Assembly (NCBI GenBank): GCA_021495925.1
Contig: JAKEKT010000056.1
Span: forward strand, 181,674 to 245,673
Length of the DNA stretch: 64,000 nt
Source of the DNA: Diplodia intermedia
Taxonomy: Eukaryota > Ascomycota > Dothideomycetes > Botryosphaeriales > Botryosphaeriaceae
Direction: 5' to 3'
The notes beneath the pieces are model-generated. The model worked only from the letters and a program-made list of their open reading frames with translations. It had not been told where the DNA came from and made no database searches. Position 1 is the stretch's first letter, and the number at the start of each line of letters is the position of its first letter. Made by a program: the position numbers and the translations under genes. Below are positions 20,980 through 30,384 of the stretch, piece by piece.

Positions 20980-21980
20980 CTAGAAATAACTGCGACGGTT
21001 CACCGCCGCGTCTCCAAACCACTCCAACAGCCACCTGTCTTGCTCTTGGTAGTATTTACCGTCGAGCTCATCACCATCGTAGTAGTCATTGACAATGCCA
21101 GCGACAAGGAACTTCCGGTTCGGCGCCAATTCCTCCAACTTCGCGCTCACCGCTTCCACAAACGTGGGCACCACCACGAAGCGCCAGTCATCCCCAGCAT
21201 GGAGCGGGTGAGTGTGGCGCGTGAACTCGAAGTCCAGAGTGAAGACGGAGTCGTCAACCGTCTCGCCATTGAGCGACTTGATGTAATCGGCAATGCCGGA
21301 GAAGAGGTCGAAAGCGTGGGGGGCAACGTCCTGGGCCTCCTGGCTGACACCATCCTGAAAGTCTCCCACAGCGCAGCCCATCAAGTGTAGAAAGACCTCC
21401 CAATGCGGATCACGCATGTTGATGGTGATGCTTCGCGGGTGCACGGTCGAGCCCGGCCGACGCGTCTTGACGAACAGCTCGAGGTCTTCGACGTCCCAAA
21501 AGTGCAGCTCGTGGTCGTAGAGCACGCCGACCGCCTCGTTGTAAATCTCCTTGTTCAGTCGAAGTACCTTCGGAACCAGGTCGATACATTTCAGACACGA
21601 CAGCTCCGAACCACATGAGCGGCACCAGCAGGTCCCGGACCGGTTCATGAGCGAGTTGCCGGACGGCTCGCGGGCGCCGGGAAAGATCTCGTAGTTAACT
21701 TTCAGCAAGTACTCGTAGATCTGGTTGCGGAGCTCGGCGGGAAGCTTGGCCCAGAGGGAGCCTTGCGGCTGCTGTCGCTGGGTCAGGTTGACTTCTTGGT
21801 TATCCTGCAGTGGTGGTGGTTAGCGCGCACGAGAAGTGATCGGGGGGCGGGAATACATACCTGGATGCCGTTGTTGCCTTGAACTTCGACCTCAGAGTTG
21901 ACCTGGGCTTCAATCTTGTCGTCCATGGCTTGTTCGGTGGGTTGGTTGTCGTCGCGCGGAGGGGATGACGAGTTGTCCAT
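20980..21980 (-). CDS. LPxELxNxIY family protein, member D
   Basis: Exon 1 is 21980-21861 (MDNSSSPPRDDNQPTEQAM...), the intron 21860-21805 (GTATGT, branch GCTAAC, CTGCAG) and exon 2 21804-20980, giving 314 residues. The core is LWAKLPAELRNQIYEYLLKV. The insert before the second motif has CWCRSCGSELSCLKC, then DLVPKVLRLNKEIYNEAVGV and LYDHELHFWDVEDLELFVKTR. The intron lies at the same place and phase as in C and E. The tail (LEELAPNRKFLVAGIVNDYY) differs from the other members. Function unknown. Confidence 0.7.
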
Positions 21981-22664
21981 GGCGGCTCTCCCTGAACTTG
22001 CTTCGAGGGTGGATGGATCAAGGTCGAGTGGAGGTAGGTGTTGCGGGTGTCGAGGTTCTCGGTGGGTCGACGCGCTTTTGTGGCCGGCGCGGGCAAGAGG
22101 GTGTCGGGTCGAGTGTAGCCCGTGCGGAGGTGTCGCGCCGGGCGGCGGAGTGCGCGAGCGTGTTAGCCAGGCCGCGCGCGCACCCAACCCGCGGCGAGCA
22201 AGGACGCAACGGGTTCGAGGATCTTGAACAATGCTGCGCACTGGCCCCACGTTTCCCCCCCTTTCGTGGGTCATGGCGAAGGCGTTGATGTTGTCGGACG
22301 CCTTCTCGTCGCAGCGGGCGGACGAGGACCTGAAGCAGTCTCTGATGACTTCGGCGCTTGGCAGTCCGCCGTTTTTGAAGGAATCGTGGAATAGGACGGT
22401 GGCGTACTGGGTGCCGGTGTTGCCCCTGGCGTACGCGCTCTTTCTGATGCTTCCGGAACCAGATATGCATCCCTGAATGCTGACCTTGTAATAGGGCCCA
22501 GACGGACGGTCTTCAACCATGAAAGAGTCGTGGAAGAGAACGGTGGCATACTGGGTGCCGGTGTCACCGGAGCGCATGGGATTGAGCGTGTTAACCATAT
22601 ATCTATACGATCCCAGAGAACCTCTTGCGCGCTGCCAAGCCCCGATCTCGGGAAACCGTCAACA
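21981..22664. other. Promoter of member D plus relic DNA
   Basis: The first 280 bases are the G-rich upstream region of D. From about 22270 the minus strand reads as scrambled coding fragments (listed as a pseudogene relic). Confidence 0.4.
22270..22600 (-). pseudogene. Gene relic with a duplicated 41-bp segment
   Basis: On the minus strand the phrase GTQYATVLFHDSF occurs twice, from a direct repeat at 22381-22421 and 22525-22564 (about 41 bp, few mismatches, 144 bp apart). The first reading copy continues into MVEDRPSGPYYKV. The phrase MVEDRPSG also occurs in the pseudogene at 24.2 kb (24 bases there and here differ at about three positions). There is no start, core motif or intact frame, so this is a fragment, perhaps of the same family. 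Confidence 0.45.
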
Positions 22665-23615
22665 TCACTGCCACGTCCTGTCGTAACGCGTCGGCGGATC
22701 GAGCGGATACATAGGGTCGGGGTAGTCTCCTCCAGCGCAAGCCCGCGCCTGGATGTCGTACCGCAGGTCCCGAAGCAGCTCCAGCACCCGCGCGCGCACC
22801 CTTTCCTCAACATCCTCCGACCGCACCATCCCAGCCTTATCGATGCTCGCCCGCGTCGTGGGATCCAGCCTGACAATGCTCTTCGCCTTCTCCGGCGCGA
22901 GCGACTTGAGGTACCAGTAGGCGGTGCTGAAGATCTCCCAAGCCCAGCTCTCAACATGCTCCTCCTCGCCGGCAAATCCCTCCTCGTCGTCAAATGCGAT
23001 CGCGAGGCTGTCGAGCTCGACCAGGCCGACCATGTCGCGGCAGAGCCGCCAGTGGATGTCGCGCAGGATGAGCTTCTTGACGTGCTTCAGCACGGCCGGC
23101 CGGCGGGTGTGGAGGAAGGTGCTGAACGCGTTGTTGTCGCTGAAGTGGAGCTCGTTGGCGTACATGATCGGCATCGCGTCCTTGTACGTTTCCTTGTTGA
23201 TGCGGAGCAAGCTGGGCGTGAAAGCATGCTTGCAGCTGCGGCGGTGGTCATCGAGGTCGGGCGGGGAGCAGAACATCCTTCTGTCGTGGCAAAGGCTGGA
23301 GCGGCCAAGCCACTCGTCGACGATGAGCGGGTGCGGAACGGCGAGGCTGAGCTCGCAGATCTGGATCCTGAGCTCGGCGGGCAGCTTGTCCCAAGGGAAG
23401 ATCTGGTGTGGCGGCGGCGTCGAAGGGTTTCGCGAGCGCAGTATCTTCAGCGGAAAGACTGTTAGCGTTTGTGAAGGGTAGTCAGGCGCGGATTTGGTTA
23501 CCTGGAGCAGCTCCGGTTCGATTTCAACGTCACCAATGTCGTCAACCTTCATGACGGCGTCCGTGTCTTGGTTGGTGCGCTCAATGTCAGACGGGCGAAG
23601 TGAAGTGTCCGCCAT
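22665..23615 (-). CDS. LPxELxNxIY family protein, member E
   Basis: Exon 1 is 23615-23502 (MADTSLRPSDIERTNQDTDA...), the intron 23501-23445 (GTAACC, branch GCTAAC, CTGAAG) and exon 2 23444-22665, giving 297 residues. The core is FPWDKLPAELRIQICELSLA; the usual IY is IC here. The insert contains CHDRRMFC and HRRSCKHAF, followed by TPSLLRINKETYKDAMPIMY. The block IFSTAYWYLKSLAPEKAKSI matches member C, so C and E are close paralogs. Intron position and phase are shared with C and D. Function unknown. Confidence 0.72.
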   Translation of the reverse strand: MADTSLRPSDIERTNQDTDAVMKVDDIGDVEIEPELLQVTKSAPDYPSQTLTVFPLKILRSRNPSTPPPHQIFPWDKLPAELRIQICELSLAVPHPLIVDEWLGRSSLCHDRRMFCSPPDLDDHRRSCKHAFTPSLLRINKETYKDAMPIMYANELHFSDNNAFSTFLHTRRPAVLKHVKKLILRDIHWRLCRDMVGLVELDSLAIAFDDEEGFAGEEEHVESWAWEIFSTAYWYLKSLAPEKAKSIVRLDPTTRASIDKAGMVRSEDVEERVRARVLELLRDLRYDIQARACAGGDYPDPMYPLDPPTRYDRTWQ

Positions 23616-25933
23616 AGTAGCGGATGAGTTGCGGCGCGTTGAGCGTCAGGAGGGAGGAGCGGCGCCAGGAGCGGCTTGCGCAAGTGCGAATCGAAGAAGT
23701 CGCAGTTCGCGTGGCGGCGGTGATGTCGCGGTGCTCGTTGCGCAAACCTGCTCCAATGAGCGGGGAGGGACTGGGGAGGTGGTGAGCACGTGCCGAGTCA
23801 CCGCGCGGGGCGACCAAAACACTGCGACGCCAAAGCGTTAGCCGGATCGGGAAACCTTCGTCGGAACAAGAATTCACCGCGGGAGATATCTACCTACCAG
23901 ATATACTCTGCGAGCTAGGCTAAGAGTTATAACGAAGGCGGGGATGGGCGTTACATATGTAGAGGTCTCCGCGGCCAGAAGAATCCGAGCGATGGGATCC
24001 GTGCGGGCTTGGTCTCGCAGTGCAGGTGCGCGGTGGGCTCCGACACGCGGATCATATCATCAACAAGGGCGGGCCCAAGGCTCTCGCCGCGGTTGTCGAC
24101 AAGACGGTGGAACGTCCATGGGTCGGCGAAGACGAGGTTGTTGCGGAGCTATAGCATCGCGGCGCCCTCGGACTAGAACTGCTTGCTGACGGCCAGCACC
24201 GTCGGTCTCGATGAAGTATCCGACTGGTTGGCCGGACGGACGGTCCTCGACCATGATGAGCCTCTCGCTGTCTACGTGGACCTGGTTGTTCGTGTGACTT
24301 GGAGAGCCGTACGTAAAGACCGGGACCCTCATTTTCTCTCCACGCAAGAGGCAGCCGTCCTGTTGTTTGTGGTAGTTTGCGTCTTCGATGGAAGAGGGAA
24401 TCGCACGCCGAGGAGGAAAGCCTTCGGGGTCTATATTGATGCCAGGACAGCGGCGTCGACAGCAGGTGTGCTGTTTTGAGAAATATATATGAGCTTGGGC
24501 AAAAGACAGGCCGTGCCGAAACGCCTCTGGACCGTACAAAAGCCACATTTATATAGTAGTAAGGTGGACACTGCTTGTAAGCCAAACCGCTTGTCCGCTG
24601 GATTGACATCAGGCAGTATGACCAAGCTGCCACAGGCAAGAGAGCACGCGACCCTTGAGCAAATCCGCTTGTTACAAGCTCTTGTTTGGCGCAAAATGAA
24701 AAACAATCATGGCAATGAAGTTGTTCAAATTCTTCCGATCCTCCATCAAACACGTCTGTTACATTGTTTTTCCTTCCCCATCGGCAAGCAACACACTGCC
24801 ATATCGCGACACAAGCATTGCTTAATGGTAGAGCTTGGGAGAGCTAGGCCTGGCAGCGGCAAACCCTCCTCTAGGGTATTCCAGCCTTCCGCTTTACGGC
24901 GAAATATTTCCGCACTTCTCCTTGTGATAGCATCAAGCCGCGTGCTGCGACATCCCAATCATACCGTCCATGGGCACCACCCTATCTTTGCTCCGCTGAT
25001 CGACGAGCAGCTGGGCCCATCTAACAATAGAGAAGAGGTGTGATCAGGAAGAAAGTGTGATTCTAAGACATTCCATTTGAAGGAAATACGCCAAAGCAAA
25101 GTCTTGATGAATTGGTATTTGCTGTGCTCAATTGTTTCCGCATTTCACGCCTCAGCCTTACCAGAAGTTTACGTTTTATTCGTCCGCCGCAGCTTTTGGA
25201 GTATAACCAAGTTTCCTTATCGTTGCAGAATTATTCATTGGCCGCGAACCTGAATCTACATCGACCACCCATTTGTAATGCAATATTGAATAGTATACAC
25301 AACAGCGTTGGCTTATACATGCCTTCCGGCCCGGAACAAGCATGTGCACGTGGGAGCAAGTGAAATCGGTCATCGGCGAATATGAAGTCATTTAACTGGC
25401 GTCTCGCCGTAGACGCTTGGGTCTGCGTTCTTTACGACCGTTTGCGCCTGCCCGCGCCCGTCTACCTACACCCACCTACGGCGCCGTGCGTAACCAAACA
25501 CGTCAATTTCACAATGCTACAGGCGGTACAAGAGGCATGAGCGACGGTGTTGTCGAAAGGAATGCTCATGAAATAGTGACGGCAGTGGCGAGGGACGACG
25601 CTCGACGGCGGTCCCGGTTGGGAAATGGGGCCGTCGGAGGTGGTGAAACTCGGATGGTTGCGGCAGAAAAGATAGTGGCAGCGGACACTGCTTGTCGGCA
25701 TGACTACTTGCTCCATCGCGCAGCATTTGGCGGAGTAAATAAAATGCCTGCAAGCAGTACAGCACGCCATCTACAAGCAAGTGCGCTTGGTGCGGGTCAC
25801 AGAATCACAGCATCATCAAAAGTCAAGATTATCGAGCCAATCATTCCATTTGTGGTTATCCGCCATCAGTACATCCACAGCTTCCTCCCCATGTCATATC
25901 GATCCAAGCACCACATCCCCCCTTCATCGTCCT
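23616..25933. other. Gene-poor region with a family pseudogene
   Basis: Apart from the pseudogene at 24010-24370 there is no gene I can support. Plus-strand frames across 24489-25043 and 25417-25953 lack any recognisable domain and look like chance openings in old duplicated DNA. Confidence 0.4.
24010..24370 (-). pseudogene. Pseudogene of the member F subfamily, with internal deletion and two stops
   Basis: On the minus strand the reading is SKQF, stop, SEGAAML, stop, LRNNLVFADPWTF, then directly HRLVDNRGESLGPALVDDMI and RVSEPTAHLHCE. Intact member F has SKQTYWEGAAFLYRNN, ITFTDPWTFERF and, about 100 residues later, FRRLVDNRGEANGPALVDSM. So the copy has two TAG codons at aromatic positions and has lost the segment between the two blocks. 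Upstream (24190-24370) degraded sequence with MVEDRPSGQPVGYFIE may be its N-terminal half in shifted frames. Confidence 0.75.
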
Positions 25934-26782
25934 TCATGAGTCCCAGTGGTTAATCGGAAGAGCAGGGAACATGTCGGTCTCAGCTAGGCCGTCCTTCATG
26001 ATGGCCTTCATCGCGCTCTCGGCCTGGGGACGAAGGGCAGGGCCCTCGTCGGGCGATGGGGTGCGCTCGTCTTTGTCCTCACAGTATAGCAGCGCAGTAC
26101 GCTCAGTGACCTCGATCATGGAGTCCACGAGAGCGGGCCCGTTGGCCTCACCGCGGTTGTCAACCAGGCGCCGGAAGCCGCCGTGCGCCGCGAAGGTGCG
26201 GACGTCGGTCTCGAGGTTTGGGATGTCGCAGCCGTCCAGGGTGATCTTGCGCAGGTTGCGAAACTGCTCGGCGCAGATGCGCCAGCCGGTGTCGATTCGG
26301 AAGAGCAGCATTTGCTCGCCGCGGGATGTAGTAGGCGACAGGGTGAGGGCCTTGAGGAAGTCGCGTGGCCCGCCCAGCTGCTGGGGCGCAGGCTGCCCGG
26401 GGATGGTGGCAGGGGCGGCTGGGACGTAGCGCTCCGTCATGCGGTACATGAACCGCTCGAAGGTCCAGGGGTCAGTGAACGTGATATTGTTGCGGTAGAG
26501 GAATGCTGCGCCCTCCCAATACGTCTGCTTGCTTGCAAGCAAGATGTTCGGACAGAGCTTGTCCGGGTCGTAGTAGTTGTTCGGGCTCCTCTCGAGGGAG
26601 TTGTTGTCGCGACCGAGGCGGATGTCGTGCAGGAGGTTGGGGCCGTCCTGGTACGAGACAACGTTTACTGGCGACTTGGATTCGAGCAGTTCGGCGTATA
26701 CCATGTCTTTCAGTTCACCCGGGAGGTCGTCCCAGCGGAAAGAGGGACCGGCACCCTGCGAGACGAAACTGTTCTGGTTCAT
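25934..26782 (-). CDS. LPxELxNxIY family protein, member F
   Basis: Single exon, 282 residues, ATG at 26782 (MNQNSFVSQGAGPSF). The core FRWDDLPGELKDMVYAELLE starts near residue 15, so there is almost no N-terminal extension. The second motif is NILLASKQTYWEGAAFLYRN. Then come DPWTFERFMYRMTERY, a Pro/Ala linker, and RIDTGWRICAEQFRNLRKIT, which matches member G (FRKLNGWRIFSKSCQNLKTI). There is no Cys-rich insert and no intron, so F and G form a separate subfamily from C, D and E. A minus-strand TATAAAA at 27024-27030 lies 242 bp upstream. Confidence 0.75.
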   Translation of the reverse strand: MNQNSFVSQGAGPSFRWDDLPGELKDMVYAELLESKSPVNVVSYQDGPNLLHDIRLGRDNNSLERSPNNYYDPDKLCPNILLASKQTYWEGAAFLYRNNITFTDPWTFERFMYRMTERYVPAAPATIPGQPAPQQLGGPRDFLKALTLSPTTSRGEQMLLFRIDTGWRICAEQFRNLRKITLDGCDIPNLETDVRTFAAHGGFRRLVDNRGEANGPALVDSMIEVTERTALLYCEDKDERTPSPDEGPALRPQAESAMKAIMKDGLAETDMFPALPINHWDS

Positions 26783-29700
26783 GGTGGCTGAGAGCCTGAG
26801 GTTTCACTGTGGGATGCTTGGGTGTCTGATCAGTTAGCGGATTGATCTTGCTCAGTGATGAGGATAGACTTGAGGGTTTCCTTACTATATAGCTGTCCTG
26901 AGTAGACGTTTTTTGACAAGAGCTTGCTTGCGGCTTTGACGGCGGGTTGGCAGGAAAAAGTTTTTGGGTGAAGCGGTGGGAGTTGTTGCGTGGTGGTGGT
27001 GACCGCTGAAAGTCAGGGGAGCATTTTATAGACGCGCCTTGGTGGCGAACAACACCAATCCCACGCGCTACCACGCGCCGCTACCGCCGCGCTGGGCGCC
27101 ACTCCTGCTGTATGGGGAAGGTCTAGGGCAACCCACGCTACCGGGTCGCGGACAGGATGTCAAGAGAGCCCCCAACGCGACATGATAACAGGACATATAC
27201 GAGTCTTCTTTACTCAAAGCAAAGCATGAGCATTATCTGCCACAACACGGCCTCTTATACTGCTCGCCCTCTGGACGCGTCCCTTCGCCCGTGACAGCCA
27301 GCGCGTGGTACCTTTGCGTGGTCTCCGCGACCCGCAAATACAAGCAGCTCATCAAACGGTAGGCAAGCCCCGCCGCCCGCACTGTTCGTGACCTACCACC
27401 GTTTTCTTAGCAAGCGCAGCCACTCTCGCCCACGCTTGTGTGCCCGTACATTTGACCGCGTGCGTTCAAGCAATCCGAGCCCCCGCTGCTTGCGCGAAAC
27501 ATTCCAGCCGGCGCTCGAGCTGATGGGCCATCCCGCTTCCGCTTGAGCGTTCCGACATTGATAAAACTCTGCGGCCGACTGTTTCGCGCATCCGACCGTG
27601 GTCTTTGGCTTGATTCTGACATTTACGGCAGCCATACCCTCGCCGCGTTTGGCGCAAGCCCAGCGACCGTCAATCTTGACGCCCGACCGGATTTCAGGTA
27701 AAGCCCTGATGGTGCACGCCGTACTCGGCCTGCATGGTCTTGAGCCGCATTATGAAACAGCGCTGCACCGATAATACCACAGGCACCGAACCATGTATTG
27801 CAGCACCATGTGCCAGGTAAGTAGGATAGGAAGAGCGTCTTGCACATGAATTACGACCGCCTCGCCTGCCAGCCAGATACTCGAGCTGTTCCCGCCCTGG
27901 GGAACGAGTTCTGGGGCCATGATACGCTTACATCTCGCCCTGTGCCGCACATCTATCAATGGGCACGACCTTTCGTTCGTCCGACTGTGCGACGGACTCC
28001 TACCATCCGACGGCCTGACCGAAAGCCAGCCGGCAGGACAGCTCTTGCCTCTCTGAATCCCGCCTCAAATCGGAGTTGTATTCTCGAAGCCGCTTGAGCC
28101 CGCCAAGCTTGAACACCGCCATTCCAAGCCGCCGTTCCATGACATTGTCCGACGGCTGCGCCCGGTGGGGGATTTCTACTTGACCGCAACACGAAGGCGG
28201 CTGCCGCATTGTCCAAACACAACGTGCCAACGCCCCTTTGATCCACAGCAATAGCAGCACAGCACGCTCTCCCCGGACTTGACAAACACGAGGCTATACC
28301 GGGGCGGATGCTTCCTCACTCGCAGAAACCTCACAGCGTTCACGTCTTCGGGCTTGCTGCCGAGAGTCTGGCGACCCGATTGCAGCTATTTTTCTTTGCC
28401 CGACGTACAGGGACTTGCGAAATACGTTTCCCGGTCTCCGCCCTGCACAGCACATCCATGCAGCGTGCAACGGTCGTGTTTAATCCCGCTTCGCCATGGC
28501 TTCTGGCGCAGCGATGAGAAGGGGGGACCCGTCAAGCTGCCTGAACCCGGAGCCGCTGACCTCACCGGACATCCCTCCCTCCCTCCCGTCCTGCTGCACG
28601 TACGTCGATGGAGATACGAAATACTTCCCGCCTGGGCCTAAAGGTATTGGGCCGTGAGATTGGCGGGGCTGGGTTGCTAATCCGATACAGATGTGCGGTC
28701 TTCGCCAGCTCTGGTTGTTGTTGAGAAAATGTGTGCGTCCGCAATCTGACAGGGCGGCGTCAGGCTTGTTGCGTTTTGCCGCAATCGAGCGGGACGATGC
28801 TGGAGCCGATGCCCCACTGGGCGCTGCCGATAATGAGGCGCGCCTGCTTTTAGGGAATAGAAAGCTTCACCTCGTTTGTTGTTGTTGTTGCCGAAGGTCC
28901 CTCGATATGCTTGACTTTAATGAGGTGCTGGAGAAATGTCTACAGAACCCCGTCTGCAACGGAGTAGATGGGACGTCACAATGTTACGGTTGACGGCCGC
29001 GAGGCATGCTTTGACAACGGTGGCTCTGCCTTCCGGCTTGACGCCAACGGGTGCGTCATGACACCGAAAGGCCTCAACTATCGTGTTTCGTGAGCCTGGG
29101 CGCAGTTGGCTCTCCATCCTTCGCAACTCCATGAGCTCGTTTGTCCGGCTCGGGGGTCACGTCCTTGTCAGACTCGATCCGTCTGGGAAGTATATCCCCC
29201 GTTCCGCCGTTTCAGCAAGAAAGAGGACTGACTATCATCCATCCAGCGTGGATGGCGGACGCACCTTGCCCTGACATCTGAAAACGCACGAGCCGCTTGC
29301 AGCCAGTACATGTTGCAATATGAGCGTTCGCAGCAGTAGATAGCTTCGTCAGCGAGGAGCAGGGTATATAAGCGACCCCCGGGGTAGCCCCCTATCGCTC
29401 CTCATGCCTCACCTCCAACAGGTGTATGAATTCATTGTTATTCATTCAAATCTCAACAGTACAGTATGTGGCCCAAAAAGACAAGCCAGCGAGTCTGCCA
29501 ATTAGTCTGCAACACAGTAAACGGGAAGCCACGAAGGCTGGTCAGCGCCGAGGCGAAACGAGTCGCATAGGCTCGGAGTTGAAACCGAGGACTCATCGAG
29601 GTCAGTACAGTCCGGCCCCTGTGTGGGGGTGTGCCACTGTCCGCTCCTGAATTCTCCTGGAGGACGGCAACACCATCGTCTATATCGAATCGATGTGTTT

Positions 29701-30384
29701 TACCAGTAGACTACCAACGCTACTTCTTTGATGGGAAGGTAGTAGAGCAGTTAGGTTATGTATGTCGAAGGGGTCCGACGTGTAGAGGTAATGGAGAGGA
29801 ATGGAGTCGCTGGCGAGAGATGATGTACACAAATTCGTAGGCGAATTGGCTTTTAGGTGTACTGCTGGACCTAGGTGTCATTGTTAGGTTATGGGATAGT
29901 GGTGACGAGAAGGCCTGCGGTCATGGCGATCGAGTTGTTAAAACTCGAAGGAATCATCTGCGCAGCGCAGCCTTGCGTAGAAGTGGGACGCGACCGTGGA
30001 GGTGCAAGTCGAAGTGTTTGGAGTCGATGCAAAGTGCGTGGAGTGGAAAGCTTAGGAGGAAGCCGGTTGGCTGCTCTCGTTCTCCGATACCTCGGGCATC
30101 GCTCTCTAATGCGATAGGTACGTGGCATCAGAACCTCTGAAAAGAGCAACAGTTGGGCAGACAACAGACAACAAGATTAAACGAATCAGCACTCTTACTT
30201 TGCCACGCTGGCACAAGCCGTACAAGAAATGCCCCATCCACAGTCCTCTGGGGCATGCAAAAACAGACCAAGACGTTATTATATTGCTAGCGCCACGTAA
30301 CCGGCGTCCGGCATCTATCCCGTCGCAATTAGCAGTCCGTACAAAGATCCCAGCCACCCCCCACAAAGCCCGCCTCACAACCGC
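26783..30384. other. Long gene-poor region (3.6 kb)
   Basis: The first 250 bases are the upstream region of member F, with a minus-strand TATAAAA (27024-27030). Beyond that no gene is supportable. At 28497-28645 a plus-strand ATG frame with paired Cys (CCTYVDGDTKYFPPGPK) ends at a plausible 47-nt intron (GTATTG...CTAAT...ATACAG, to 28690). At 28973-29092 a 40-codon frame reads VDGREACFDNGGSAF and DANGCVMTPKG. These may be remains of small Cys-rich proteins. A TATATAA at 29365 is not followed by a clear gene. Confidence 0.4.

Noticed and set aside
24489..25043. 184-codon plus-strand frame
   Set aside because: No domain, mixed composition, lies in relic-bearing DNA; likely chance.
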